Origin: Solobacterium sp. UBA1761
GTDB taxonomy: Bacteria > Bacillota_I > Bacilli_A > Erysipelotrichales > Erysipelotrichaceae
NCBI GenBank assembly: GCA_002315565.1
Contig: DCHD01000051.1
Span: 1 to 27,271 of the forward strand
Length of the DNA: 27,271 nucleotides
Reading direction: 5' to 3'
A program made the position numbers and the translations under genes. Positions 1-8,476 of this stretch are shown here, one piece after another (the stretch's first letter is position 1; each line of letters begins with the position of its first letter). The notes under the pieces were generated by a model that did not search any database, had not been told where the DNA came from, and saw nothing but the letters and a program-made list of their open reading frames with translations.

Positions 1-52
1 AGGACATTTTTGAATTGCAATCATAATTGATGCTTATTTTAAAGAAAAATAA

Positions 53-81
53 TTGATTTTGTGAGTATATATTAGTATAAT
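53..81 (+). promoter_or_regulatory. Sigma-A-type promoter of the rpsF operon
   Basis: A -35 box TTGATT (53-58) and a perfect -10 box TATAAT (76-81) are separated by 17 bases, the ideal spacing. The predicted start near 88 leaves a leader of about 60 bases before rpsF. The 1-52 stretch is AT-rich and shows no gene. Confidence 0.85.
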
Positions 82-89
82 GTTTTAGC

Positions 90-131
90 GAATAGAATAA
101 ACTATTCCTTGCCCAGTAATGGGCCGTTAGT
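90..131 (+). promoter_or_regulatory. Probable S6:S18 autoregulatory leader of rpsF
   Basis: The leader contains a hairpin with stem GCCC (111-114) and GGGC (121-124) around a six-base loop. CCG (124-126) follows at the stem exit. An outer helix ACTA (101-104) with TAGT/TTAG (128-131) can close around it. A hairpin followed by an unpaired CCG inside a closing helix is the known S6:S18-binding element in many rpsF leaders, where it copies part of the 16S rRNA site. An alternative 5' hairpin GAATAG/CTATTC (90-107) overlaps the outer helix and could compete with it. Identity rests on position and hand folding only. Confidence 0.55.
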
Positions 132-150
132 CCAGAAGGAGGTTAAAAAC

Positions 151-450
151 ATGAAACAATATGAGACTATGTATATCCTTAAGTCTACTCTTGATGAAGC
201 TGCTAAGGCTGGTTTAATGGAAGAATTACACGCTATCATTACTAACCATGGTGGAAACATCGAAAAAGTTGATGACTGGGGTCTACGTGATTTTGCTTAT
301 CGTATTGACGATATGACAAAAGGTTATTATGTAGTTATTAACTATAGTGTCAACGTTGAAGGCTTAAACGAATTCGATCGTTTAACTAGAATCAATGCTG
401 ATGTTGTACGTACAATGACTATCTGTGCAGACGAAAAAAAGGGTAACTAA
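151..450 (+). CDS. rpsF: 30S ribosomal protein S6
   Basis: This 99-residue protein begins MKQYETMYIL, the usual S6 opening, and has the full length of bacterial S6. It binds S18 in the platform of the 30S subunit. The start at 151 is chosen over an upstream in-frame ATG at 109 because AGAAGGAGG (134-142) sits at ideal distance from 151 and the 14 extra residues match nothing in S6. The 109-150 stretch also overlaps the probable leader RNA. It is the first gene of the rpsF-ssb-rpsR operon; ssb follows after two bases. Likely regulated by the S6:S18 complex acting on the leader. Confidence 0.97.
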   Translation: MKQYETMYILKSTLDEAAKAGLMEELHAIITNHGGNIEKVDDWGLRDFAYRIDDMTKGYYVVINYSVNVEGLNEFDRLTRINADVVRTMTICADEKKGN

Positions 451-452
451 TT

Positions 453-914
453 ATGATCAATAAGGTTATACTTGTTGGCCGTCTGACTAAAGAAATTGAA
501 CTTAAGAAGACTACTTCAAATATTTCTGTAGCAAGTTTTACACTTGCATGCAACAGAAGATTTGCTTCTAACGGAGGCAATGGTCCAACTGCTGATTTCA
601 TTAACTGTGTTGCCTGGAGGCAGTCAGCAGAATTCCTTGCCAAATATGCAACTAAAGGTGCAATTGTAGGAGTTGAAGGAAGTATTCAGACCCGTTCATA
701 TGATGGTCAGAATGGTAAAGTATATGTTACCGAGGTCGTTTGTGACAGTGTTCAGCTGATTGGAGGAAACAAAGCATCTGATAATTCTCAGCCAAGAGAA
801 ATGAATCAGACATTCACTCCATCACAGCAGAATTACGGAGATCCATCAGGTGATGATGTGTTCTCTAATACGCCATCTCTTGAAATTTCAAGTGATGACT
901 TACCATTTTATTGA
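453..914 (+). CDS. ssb: Single-stranded DNA-binding protein
   Basis: A 153-residue SSB with an OB fold over about residues 1-105, opening MINKVILVGRL as in Bacillus SsbA. A Gln/Ser/Asn-rich disordered linker follows, then an acidic tip. It coats single-stranded DNA in replication, repair and recombination, and recruits partners through the tip. The tip reads DDLPFY: one tyrosine follows the phenylalanine that is normally the last residue. The position between rpsF and rpsR is the standard Firmicutes arrangement and places ssb under the ribosomal promoter. AAAGGG lies ahead of the ATG. Confidence 0.97.
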   Translation: MINKVILVGRLTKEIELKKTTSNISVASFTLACNRRFASNGGNGPTADFINCVAWRQSAEFLAKYATKGAIVGVEGSIQTRSYDGQNGKVYVTEVVCDSVQLIGGNKASDNSQPREMNQTFTPSQQNYGDPSGDDVFSNTPSLEISSDDLPFY

Positions 915-928
915 TAGAAAGGGAAATT

Positions 929-1159
929 ATGGCTTTTAGAAAACAGAGAACTGGATATAAGAAAGTTTGTTACTTCACTAAGAACAAAATTGAATATATC
1001 GATTATAAAGACGTTGAATTATTAAAGAAGTTCATCAGCGCTAACGGCAAAATCACTCCTAGAAGAGTTACAGGCACAAGCGCTAAGTATCAGAGAATGC
1101 TGTCAACAGCTATCAAGAGAGCTAGACAGATGGCACTTCTTCCATACATTCAGGACTAA
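929..1159 (+). CDS. rpsR: 30S ribosomal protein S18
   Basis: A 76-residue S18. The diagnostic C-terminal half is present, with KITPRRVTGTSAKYQR and a basic helix RARQMALLPY. It partners S6 in the 30S platform. The start at 929 is preceded by AGAAAGGG (916-923). The in-frame TTG at 911 would add six residues foreign to S18 and overlap ssb. The N-terminus contains one Cys (about residue 14) and does not form a zinc-binding CxxC pattern. It is the last gene before a strong terminator at 1174-1208. Confidence 0.97.
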   Translation: MAFRKQRTGYKKVCYFTKNKIEYIDYKDVELLKKFISANGKITPRRVTGTSAKYQRMLSTAIKRARQMALLPYIQD

Positions 1160-1173
1160 TTTAAACAATTATT

Positions 1174-1208
1174 AAAAGCCTCCAGTATATTTTTATGGAG
1201 GCTTTTTT
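1174..1208 (+). terminator. Intrinsic terminator after rpsR
   Basis: AGCCTCCA (1177-1184) pairs with TGGAGGCT (1196-1203), extended by AAA/TTT outside, with an 11-base loop and a T-run (1203-1208). The 3' arm contains GGAGG (1197-1201), the only Shine-Dalgarno-like sequence before the next gene at 1215. Confidence 0.9.
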
Positions 1209-1214
1209 ATCCTT

Positions 1215-2168
1215 ATGAATAAGACAAGAAAATTAACTCAAGGCGCAATGCTACTGGCAATTGTTGGCGCATTAATGGCATTAGACAGACAGTTTGGTTA
1301 CTGGTTTTCTTTTGTCATTGTCATGATGTTCGGGGTTATCGTTGTAATCTATTCAGCAATGTATACCGTAAAAGATGGACTCTTTATTGGGCTGGCACTT
1401 GGTGTTTTGACTGTATTACTTGGCGATCCTCAGTCAACCTATCTTTATTATCCGGTATGTACACTTGCCGGAATTGCCTACAGTATTGCATTAAAAAAGA
1501 ATGCTTCAAAAGGAATTCTGTTTGCAGTATCAATCATTGTGTTTGTAATTGGAGAAATACTCATTTTCTATCTTATTCAACCACTTCTTTTTGATATTTC
1601 AATTGCTGACCAGATGGCAGCAATGACTGAAACAGTCAATGAAATGGGTTATGCCGAAGTAATGAATGCCCTTGGTCAGAGTGCTTCGTCACTGATGGTG
1701 GCATCAATGGCAATCGGCGTCATCTTCTATGGAATTGCTGAAGGAGCTATGATTCACATGCTGTCAATCTTCTTACTAAAGAGATTCAGAATCATGGATA
1801 TCAGAATTACACCATTCAGTGAACATAAACCTAATCCGATTATCGGCTATGCAGCATTCGCATTTGTGGCAGCTGCATCATTCTCACAGTATTACAAAGA
1901 TAACGAAACGCTGTTTATGGTAATTATTTCAATTGCTGTTATGGCAATGCTGTATCTGGCGTTTTATGGCTACATCTATTTTGTAGCAAGTTATAAAATT
2001 AAAACAGGAAGAAATATGTCCTTCCTGATTATTCTGCTTATTGTATTCGGCTTCCCGTTAAGTATGTTTGCTTTGGCAATTGCTGGGTTCCTGTATACAA
2101 GCGGACCGCTGTATGAAAAACTGCAGCTCAAGATTGAAGAAATAAGACAACTTAATAACAGACAATGA
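1215..2168 (+). CDS. yybS: YybS-family (DUF2232) polytopic membrane protein
   Basis: This 317-residue protein is very hydrophobic, with about eight to nine predicted membrane spans (for example residues 29-52, 100-121, 157-187, 233-260 and 268-295). Composition and its place directly upstream of gdpP-rplI-dnaB match YybS/DUF2232. The family role is not established; some relatives resemble substrate-binding components of small-molecule transporters. The start at 1215 is the first ATG and gives a normal N-terminus. The nearest GGAGG is 13 bases upstream, inside the rpsR terminator hairpin, so initiation may depend on whether that hairpin forms. The stop overlaps the gdpP start as ATGA, suggesting coupled translation. 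Confidence 0.82.
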   Translation: MNKTRKLTQGAMLLAIVGALMALDRQFGYWFSFVIVMMFGVIVVIYSAMYTVKDGLFIGLALGVLTVLLGDPQSTYLYYPVCTLAGIAYSIALKKNASKGILFAVSIIVFVIGEILIFYLIQPLLFDISIADQMAAMTETVNEMGYAEVMNALGQSASSLMVASMAIGVIFYGIAEGAMIHMLSIFLLKRFRIMDIRITPFSEHKPNPIIGYAAFAFVAAASFSQYYKDNETLFMVIISIAVMAMLYLAFYGYIYFVASYKIKTGRNMSFLIILLIVFGFPLSMFALAIAGFLYTSGPLYEKLQLKIEEIRQLNNRQ

Positions 2169-4096
2169 AAAAAATAAATATACTTAGACTCTTAACTGCA
2201 ATTTTGTCGGTAGCCACTGCTGGCTTTCTGGCTTTTTTATACTTTGTAAAGAAGACTGATATTACTGTTGCAGCTGTTGTTGCCGGTATATTTATTATGT
2301 TTCAGATTATTGTGCTGGTAATGTACAGTACAATTGCCAAAGAGAGATTCGGTGCTGTAGAAAACAGCATCAACAATGTAACCAAATATATTGTAGAAGA
2401 AGCCAAGATGGGCATTCTTACCTACAATGCTGATTTTGAAATTGAATGGATGTCTTCAATGTTTACCAGAAGACATCTTGAACATACAGGTGAAAAGATT
2501 CTTGCCTGGCTGCCTGAACTTGAACATCTTTTAAAGTCGGGACAGACAAGCGAGACCATCGTCATCAATGAAGAAAAATACAGAGTCTATAAAAAAGAAG
2601 ACATCAATACCCTTCTTTTCAAAGACATTACTGAAGAATATGACCTGCGTAAGAAAAACGAAGGTGATGCCTATGTTATGGGTCTGGTTTCCTATGACAA
2701 CTATGATGAGGCAAACGAAACTGAAGAAGATGCTCAGTTCATGAATACCAATATCCGTGTATCTGTTGGTGAATACTTCAGAAAATACAATATTGACTAT
2801 AAGACATTAAGAAACAACAGAATCCTTTTGATTCTTAATGAAAGACAGTATAATCTCTTGCTTGAGGATAGATTCTCCATTCTAAATACTGTCCGTAAAG
2901 ATTCCATCAACAACAATATGCTGATAACTTTATCTATGGCTTTTGCCAGAGGAAGTGAGAACATTGCTGAACTTGATGCTCTTGTTTATAAACTGCTGGA
3001 TCTGGCACAGACCAGAGGTGGTGATCAGGTTGTATCACGTATTGTCGGACAGGAAGCTGTTTTCTATGGCGGATCATCTGAAGCAAGAGAAAATCAGTCC
3101 AAGGTTAAGGCCAGAGTTATGTCCAATACCATCAAGGATCAGATTCTTAAAGCCAGCAATGTCATCATAACCGGACACTACGATGCTGATGCCGATGCAA
3201 TCGGTTCAGCTATCTGTATGTCAAGTATTGTGGGCAGACTCAATAAAGAAGCGATTATCATCTATGAAAAGAATGCTGTTGAAGGCATGATAGCTGATGT
3301 TGTTTCCAGATACAGAAATGAACTTGATGAACACCATACATTTATGTCCAATGCTGAAGCTATTGAACATATGGATAACGATACACTGGTGCTGATGGTT
3401 GACCATCACTCTTTAGCTCAGTCAATGGGTAAAGAAGTGCTTGCTCATGCCAAAAAGATCATTATCATTGACCATCACAGAAGAATGGCAGACCTCGATG
3501 TTAATCCGCTGTTTGTCTATCTTGAAGCAGGCGCATCAAGTACCTGTGAACTTACAGCAGAGTTTATTCCTTATCTGACAAAGAGGAGTCTTATTACACC
3601 GCTTGAAGCTACAATTATGTATCTTGGTCTTATTATCGATACCAATCATTTCCGTAACAGAACAGATGCCCGTACATTTGAAGTTGCAAAGGCTCTGAAA
3701 GGATATGGTGCAGATATCAGACAGTGTGAACTGCTTTCAAGAGAACCGTTTGAACTGATCAAGAAGAGAGCAGAAATAATCGGCGAAGCCTATAACTTCG
3801 CACCTAATATTCTGATTGCTGCCGGACATAAAGATATTTATCCGAGATCCATTGCTTCTCAGGCATCTGATTCGCTTCTTGAAACCAAGACTGTTGATGC
3901 GGTATTTGTCATCGTCAACACATCAAAAGAAGAAGCAATCATTACTGCCAGATCAAACGGCAATGTCAATGTTCAGGTAATACTGGAAAAGATGAACGGC
4001 GGAGGTCATATGACTGCTGCCGGTTTACAGACAAAAGAAAAGTCTGTAGCTCAGCTTGAAGAAGAATTGAAAGAAGTTCTTAAAGGAACTTTATAG
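2165..4096 (+). CDS. gdpP: c-di-AMP phosphodiesterase GdpP (membrane DHH/DHHA1 protein)
   Basis: A 643-residue protein close to the usual GdpP length. Two N-terminal membrane spans (about 9-27 and 33-54) are followed by a PAS-like region (about 65-160), a degenerate GGDEF-like domain (about 170-300) and a DHH/DHHA1 catalytic module (about 325-643). Metal-binding motifs are intact: H338 with D342 and D344 in HYDADADA, D413-H414-H415, a second DHH in IIIIDHHRR, and GGGH at 612-615. The family hydrolyses c-di-AMP to pApA, controlling turgor, potassium transport and wall stress. The GGDEF-like part lacks the cyclase signature, as in known GdpP. It overlaps yybS by four bases; rplI follows after eight. 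Confidence 0.95.
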   Translation: MKKINILRLLTAILSVATAGFLAFLYFVKKTDITVAAVVAGIFIMFQIIVLVMYSTIAKERFGAVENSINNVTKYIVEEAKMGILTYNADFEIEWMSSMFTRRHLEHTGEKILAWLPELEHLLKSGQTSETIVINEEKYRVYKKEDINTLLFKDITEEYDLRKKNEGDAYVMGLVSYDNYDEANETEEDAQFMNTNIRVSVGEYFRKYNIDYKTLRNNRILLILNERQYNLLLEDRFSILNTVRKDSINNNMLITLSMAFARGSENIAELDALVYKLLDLAQTRGGDQVVSRIVGQEAVFYGGSSEARENQSKVKARVMSNTIKDQILKASNVIITGHYDADADAIGSAICMSSIVGRLNKEAIIIYEKNAVEGMIADVVSRYRNELDEHHTFMSNAEAIEHMDNDTLVLMVDHHSLAQSMGKEVLAHAKKIIIIDHHRRMADLDVNPLFVYLEAGASSTCELTAEFIPYLTKRSLITPLEATIMYLGLIIDTNHFRNRTDARTFEVAKALKGYGADIRQCELLSREPFELIKKRAEIIGEAYNFAPNILIAAGHKDIYPRSIASQASDSLLETKTVDAVFVIVNTSKEEAIITARSNGNVNVQVILEKMNGGGHMTAAGLQTKEKSVAQLEEELKEVLKGTL

Positions 4097-4104
4097 GAGT
4101 TAAT

Positions 4105-4545
4105 ATGAAAGTTATTTTATTACAGGATGTAAAAAAAGTTGGTAAAAAAGGTGAAGTTAAAGAAGTAGCTGACGGTTATGGAAGAAACTTCCTTATTATG
4201 CGTGGACTTGCTGTAATGGCATCTGAAAAGTCCATGTCGGTATTAGGTGAACAGAAGGCTGAAGAAAAGGCTCAGGATGAAGCCAACCGTGCAAAGGCTA
4301 AAGAGGAAAAAGCCAGAATTGAAAAGACTGAATTTATCTTTAAAGTAAACGCAAAGAACGGCAATGTCTTCAATTCTGTTTCAACAAAACAGATTGCTGA
4401 AGAGCTCAATAAGAAGGGCTTTGTGATTGATAAAAGAAAGATTCTTGATAATGAGCCTATCAAGGCATTAGGTTATTCAACTGTCAGAGTTGAACTCTAT
4501 AAGGATGTAATTGCAGAAATCAAATGTAAACTTGTAGAAGAATAG
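4105..4545 (+). CDS. rplI: 50S ribosomal protein L9
   Basis: A 146-residue L9, full length. The N-terminal domain reads MKVILLQDVKKVGKKGE, and the signature ADGYGRNFL follows near residue 25. A long charged connecting helix (about 45-75, rich in Ala, Lys and Glu) leads to the C-terminal domain. L9 binds 23S rRNA near the L1 stalk and helps maintain reading frame. AGGAG overlaps the gdpP stop and serves the ATG. The next gene's Shine-Dalgarno AGGAG likewise overlaps the rplI stop. Confidence 0.97.
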   Translation: MKVILLQDVKKVGKKGEVKEVADGYGRNFLIMRGLAVMASEKSMSVLGEQKAEEKAQDEANRAKAKEEKARIEKTEFIFKVNAKNGNVFNSVSTKQIAEELNKKGFVIDKRKILDNEPIKALGYSTVRVELYKDVIAEIKCKLVEE

Positions 4546-4553
4546 GAGTACAC

Positions 4554-5894
4554 ATGGAAAAGAAAATAATCCCTTATTCTTTAGAAGCTGAAGAAGCACT
4601 TCTCGGTACGATTATGCTCTACCCTGAAGCACTTCAGGATACCGTAAATGCCGGCATCACATCGCTGGATTTTTATCTTGACAAGAACAAGACTATCTAC
4701 AAGTATATCTACAATATGTTTGACAACAGAGAAAAGGTAGATTCCATTTCTCTTTCCAACAAACTTAAGGATTTCGATGAATACGACAAGATCGGTGGAA
4801 TGGATTATCTTCTTAAGCTCACTGATTCTGTTGTATCAGGTGCCAATGCCAAGGAATACATCCGTATCATCAAGAACAAGTCACTTTCCCGCCAGATAAT
4901 CAAGGCAGGTGAAGAGATTGCTTTAGAAGGATTCAACGGCAAAGGGTCAATCGATGATGCGCTTGAGAAGGCAGAAAAACGTATTTCTGACATCATCAGA
5001 AACAAGACGGCATCAGAATTCAAAACCGGTGCAGAAGTATTTGATGCTGCACTTGATAAAGTAGAAAAAATACAGAAAGCAGGTACAACCATTACCGGTG
5101 TAAAGACCTACTATTCTGATTTTGATAACCTTACTACAGGATTACAGAAGGGAGACCTGATTATTCTGGCAGCCAGACCATCAATGGGTAAGACTGCACT
5201 GGCACTGAATATCGCACTGAATGCTGCTCAGTCAGCACAGGGTGCTGTATGTATTTTCTCTTTGGAAATGCCTGCAGATCAGCTGGCTTCAAGAATGCTT
5301 TCAGCAAAAGCTAAAGTAGAAGGTCAGAAGTTAAGACAGGGCCGTGTTTCTCAGGATGAATGGGAAAGACTAAGAGAAGCAAATCAGGAGCTCAAGACTC
5401 AGAAATTCTATATTGATGACACACCAGGTGCCAGAATCAATGACATGAAGGCCAAGTGCCATAAACTTGTCAATGACTGTGGTGTTTCACTTGTCATCAT
5501 CGACTATATTCAGCTGATTACTTTGCCTGCAGACAGACAGTCTGATTCAAGACAGCAGGAAGTATCAGAGATTTCAAGAAATCTTAAATCTCTGGCAAGA
5601 GAACTGAATGTTCCGGTTATCGCGCTGTCACAGCTTTCAAGAAGCGTTGAAAAACGTGAAGATAAACGACCAATGCTGTCAGACTTAAGAGAATCAGGAT
5701 CTATCGAGCAGGATGCCGATCTGGTACTGTTCATCTATCGAGAAGACTATTATGCCAAGGAAGAAGATAAACATCAGGAAAGAGAAGATGTTGAACTGCT
5801 TGTTGCAAAACACCGTAACGGTCCTACCGGTACTGTGAAGCTGGCATTTGAGAAAGAAATCAATGCTTTCTATGGCATTGCAAAAGATAAATGA
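4554..5894 (+). CDS. dnaB: Replicative DNA helicase DnaB (DnaC of Bacillus)
   Basis: A 446-residue hexameric 5'-3' helicase of the replication fork. It opens with the N-terminal DnaB signature (IPYSLEAEEALLGTIML) of the primase-interacting domain. Walker A is PSMGKT (G212-K213-T214). Walker B is VIIDYIQL near residue 318, and the arginine-rich SDLRESGSIEQDAD block follows. The C-terminal RecA core is complete with KHRNGPTG. No intein is present. Its stop overlaps the following peptidase gene as ATGA. Confidence 0.97.
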   Translation: MEKKIIPYSLEAEEALLGTIMLYPEALQDTVNAGITSLDFYLDKNKTIYKYIYNMFDNREKVDSISLSNKLKDFDEYDKIGGMDYLLKLTDSVVSGANAKEYIRIIKNKSLSRQIIKAGEEIALEGFNGKGSIDDALEKAEKRISDIIRNKTASEFKTGAEVFDAALDKVEKIQKAGTTITGVKTYYSDFDNLTTGLQKGDLIILAARPSMGKTALALNIALNAAQSAQGAVCIFSLEMPADQLASRMLSAKAKVEGQKLRQGRVSQDEWERLREANQELKTQKFYIDDTPGARINDMKAKCHKLVNDCGVSLVIIDYIQLITLPADRQSDSRQQEVSEISRNLKSLARELNVPVIALSQLSRSVEKREDKRPMLSDLRESGSIEQDADLVLFIYREDYYAKEEDKHQEREDVELLVAKHRNGPTGTVKLAFEKEINAFYGIAKDK

Positions 5895-7429
5895 TTAAAA
5901 AGATTTTAGCTGTAGTATTCTGTGTTGTTTTAAGCGCAGGGATTGTTGTTGGTTTGCCTATTCTTAAAGAAAGATATGGTCTAGTCAAAACAATAGATGA
6001 TGTGAATATTTCTAATGAAGTACCTGTTATTTCACAGGATGTCATTTCATATTCTCTTGAAGAGATTGATTATTACAAGGTATACGATTCAGGTAAACTG
6101 ATCGGTATTATCTCTGACAAGGAATACTTCGATTCCAAAATTCATGAATATGGTGCTGAGTTTGCTGAAGACTTTCCAAATTCACCTGTAGGTCTAAAAG
6201 ATAGTGTCTATATCACTTCAGAAAAAACCTATGATGTTCTGGAAAATGTAGACGATGAGATTGTTTCCTATGTTGTAAACAACGGTCTTTTTGGTATTGA
6301 AGTCAGCTCTATTGAGTTCTCTGATGAGAATGGTATCTATGACATCATCTACGTTGAGGACGTTGAAGAATTCTATAGTGCAAGAAAAGCTTTCCTTACC
6401 AATTTCATCAGCGAAGACACCCTTACAGCTTTAGAGAACAAAGAAAAGATTGAAGATATTACTGATTTCGGTACTGTTGAAAAAGATGCTTATATTGAAG
6501 AAAAACTGACTGTTTCAAGTGCAACAGTATCTCCGGAAGAAGTATTCAAATCAGAAGATGAAATATATGAATATCTCTGCTATGGAAGAAATACCTCAAG
6601 AGACTACTATACAATTCAGCAGGGTGATACGCTTGCCGGTATCGGTTATCTTTATGGTGACCTTTCACCAAAACAGATTGTTTCTTTAAACAAAGGTGTT
6701 CTGACAAGTGCTGACCAGGTACTTAATCCTGGTACAGTAATCAATGTCACATACTTCACTTCACCACTTACCGTAGTAGTAACCAAGCAGCGTCTTGTTC
6801 AGGAAACTATTACGCCACCTAACCCTGAATACATTGAAGACAATTCTCTTGAAGCCGGTAAAACGGAAATTGAACAGAATGAAGTTGTCGGTTTACAGAA
6901 TACTCTTTATCAGGAGACATGGGTAAATGGTGTCCTGCAGTTAGGTAGTGAACTGTCCTCTTTAACTGTAAGAGAACCTGTTCAGGGTGTCATCAGAGTT
7001 GGTGTCGGCGCCCAGTATGTACTTGGTACAGGAAACTTTATTTATCCTACAGACAATGCCTATATTACCTGCGGCTGGGCATGTTACTTTATGAACGGCG
7101 CATGGCACAACGGAACCGATATCGTTGACAGATATAATCGTTATGGCAATATCTATGCATCTGATTCAGGAACTGTATATAAAGTCGGTTACGATGATCT
7201 TTCTGGTAACTATGTAATTATTGACCACAACAATGGCTACAGAACATACTATGGCCATATGAATACCGTACCATTCGTAAGCGAAGGAGAAGGAGTACAA
7301 AGAGGTCAGCTGATAGGTCAGATCGGTATGTCAGGTATGGCTACCGGTCCGCATATTCACTTTATGATCTATGTCGATGGAGTAAAAGTGGATGCCTGCA
7401 CTATCATGAACTGTGATCCAATAAGGTAA
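5891..7429 (+). CDS. Membrane-anchored M23 peptidase with LysM and G5 domains
   Basis: A 512-residue surface protein. One N-terminal hydrophobic segment (about 3-23) serves as signal or anchor. A Glu/Asp-rich extracellular region (about 30-230) follows, then a LysM motif (about 238-283, beginning YTIQQGDTLAGI), a G5-like region (about 293-370) and an M23 peptidase domain (about 385-505). The zinc ligands H406 and D410 (HNGTD) and H488-x-H490 (HIHF) are intact, so it is predicted to be an active peptidoglycan endopeptidase. LysM and G5 probably hold it on the wall. It is translationally coupled to dnaB and followed closely by an HtrA-like protease. Confidence 0.92.
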   Translation: MIKKILAVVFCVVLSAGIVVGLPILKERYGLVKTIDDVNISNEVPVISQDVISYSLEEIDYYKVYDSGKLIGIISDKEYFDSKIHEYGAEFAEDFPNSPVGLKDSVYITSEKTYDVLENVDDEIVSYVVNNGLFGIEVSSIEFSDENGIYDIIYVEDVEEFYSARKAFLTNFISEDTLTALENKEKIEDITDFGTVEKDAYIEEKLTVSSATVSPEEVFKSEDEIYEYLCYGRNTSRDYYTIQQGDTLAGIGYLYGDLSPKQIVSLNKGVLTSADQVLNPGTVINVTYFTSPLTVVVTKQRLVQETITPPNPEYIEDNSLEAGKTEIEQNEVVGLQNTLYQETWVNGVLQLGSELSSLTVREPVQGVIRVGVGAQYVLGTGNFIYPTDNAYITCGWACYFMNGAWHNGTDIVDRYNRYGNIYASDSGTVYKVGYDDLSGNYVIIDHNNGYRTYYGHMNTVPFVSEGEGVQRGQLIGQIGMSGMATGPHIHFMIYVDGVKVDACTIMNCDPIR

Positions 7430-7432
7430 ACT

Positions 7433-8476
7433 ATGAAAACAAACCGCGCACTGATTGTTGTTATTATCTTTCTTGTTATCTGGAACTGCTTTCTGACAGC
7501 TCAGTATTTTGTAAACACAGAAAGTAAAGAAAAAGAGAATGTTACCAATGTTGAAGTAACAGGCTTTTCTACTGATATGTCTGAAGTATGTTCAAAGGTA
7601 AAAAGTTCAGTTGTTTCCATAAGTTCAGGCGGAAGTATTTCCAGTGGTTTCGTTTATAAATCATTCGATGATGGCTTCTATGCTGTAACATGTGCTCACG
7701 CAATTACTGATGAACAGAACATATCATTGATTCTTGACAATGATGTCAGAGTTTCTGGCGAACTTGTCGGACGTGATATCTACAGCGATATTGCAGTTGT
7801 TAAAGCAAGCTGCTCTTTCAATGTTCCTGAAAGCAGAATCGGTGACAGTGAACTTCTTAAAGATGGCGAATATCTGCTGATTGCCGGTACCCCATCATCT
7901 CTAGAATTCCATAGTTCATTTACAGTTGCCATGGTATCTGACAGACTTCGTACCATCATGAACAGCATCACCATTGATAAGGCAACCTATTCATATTACA
8001 CATCAATCATTCAGCTCAGTGCTGATGTATCAAACGGCTATTCTGGTGCCCCTTTATTCAATATGGCAGGAGAATGTATCGGCGTTATTACAATGAAGGC
8101 GGCAAACGAAGTTGCAGCTATTCCTATGGCAGAAGTAAAACTGGTGGCTGATGAAATAATCGGAAACGGCGAAGTTCATAAAGTTATCTTTGGTATAAAG
8201 GGTGAATATATTGCGGATATGGAAACATATACCAAAGCTGCCCTTAATATCAATATTGAACAGGTTAACGGCTTGTATGTAAGCTCCACGGCTGTTTCTT
8301 CAATAGCTTCTTTGGCCGGAATAAAAAGCGGTGATATTATCGTTTCAATCAACGGTGTTGAACTCAACAGTTACCATGACTATCTGAATATCTCATACAG
8401 TGGGGAATCTGTATATGCTTTCTCTGTTTATAGAGCAGGCGAAACACTTGAATTTACAGGTATAATCAATGATTAA
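7433..8476 (+). CDS. HtrA-like membrane serine protease with PDZ domain
   Basis: A 347-residue protein with one N-terminal membrane span (about 6-24), a trypsin-like domain (about 45-235) and a C-terminal PDZ domain (about 275-345, with SLAGIKSGDIIVSING). The catalytic triad is H89 (CAHAI), D119 (SDIAVV) and S204 (GYSGAPL). The usual GNSGGPL is altered, with Ala in place of the second Gly beside the catalytic serine. HtrA proteins degrade misfolded envelope proteins. Linkage to rlmH repeats the htrC-rlmH neighbourhood of Bacillus, but without walRK. The gene overlaps rlmH by eight bases. Confidence 0.88.
   Translation: MKTNRALIVVIIFLVIWNCFLTAQYFVNTESKEKENVTNVEVTGFSTDMSEVCSKVKSSVVSISSGGSISSGFVYKSFDDGFYAVTCAHAITDEQNISLILDNDVRVSGELVGRDIYSDIAVVKASCSFNVPESRIGDSELLKDGEYLLIAGTPSSLEFHSSFTVAMVSDRLRTIMNSITIDKATYSYYTSIIQLSADVSNGYSGAPLFNMAGECIGVITMKAANEVAAIPMAEVKLVADEIIGNGEVHKVIFGIKGEYIADMETYTKAALNINIEQVNGLYVSSTAVSSIASLAGIKSGDIIVSINGVELNSYHDYLNISYSGESVYAFSVYRAGETLEFTGIIND

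Noticed and set aside
109..150. Upstream in-frame start extending rpsF by 14 residues
   Set aside because: The extra residues match no S6 protein and cover the leader RNA and the ribosome binding site itself.
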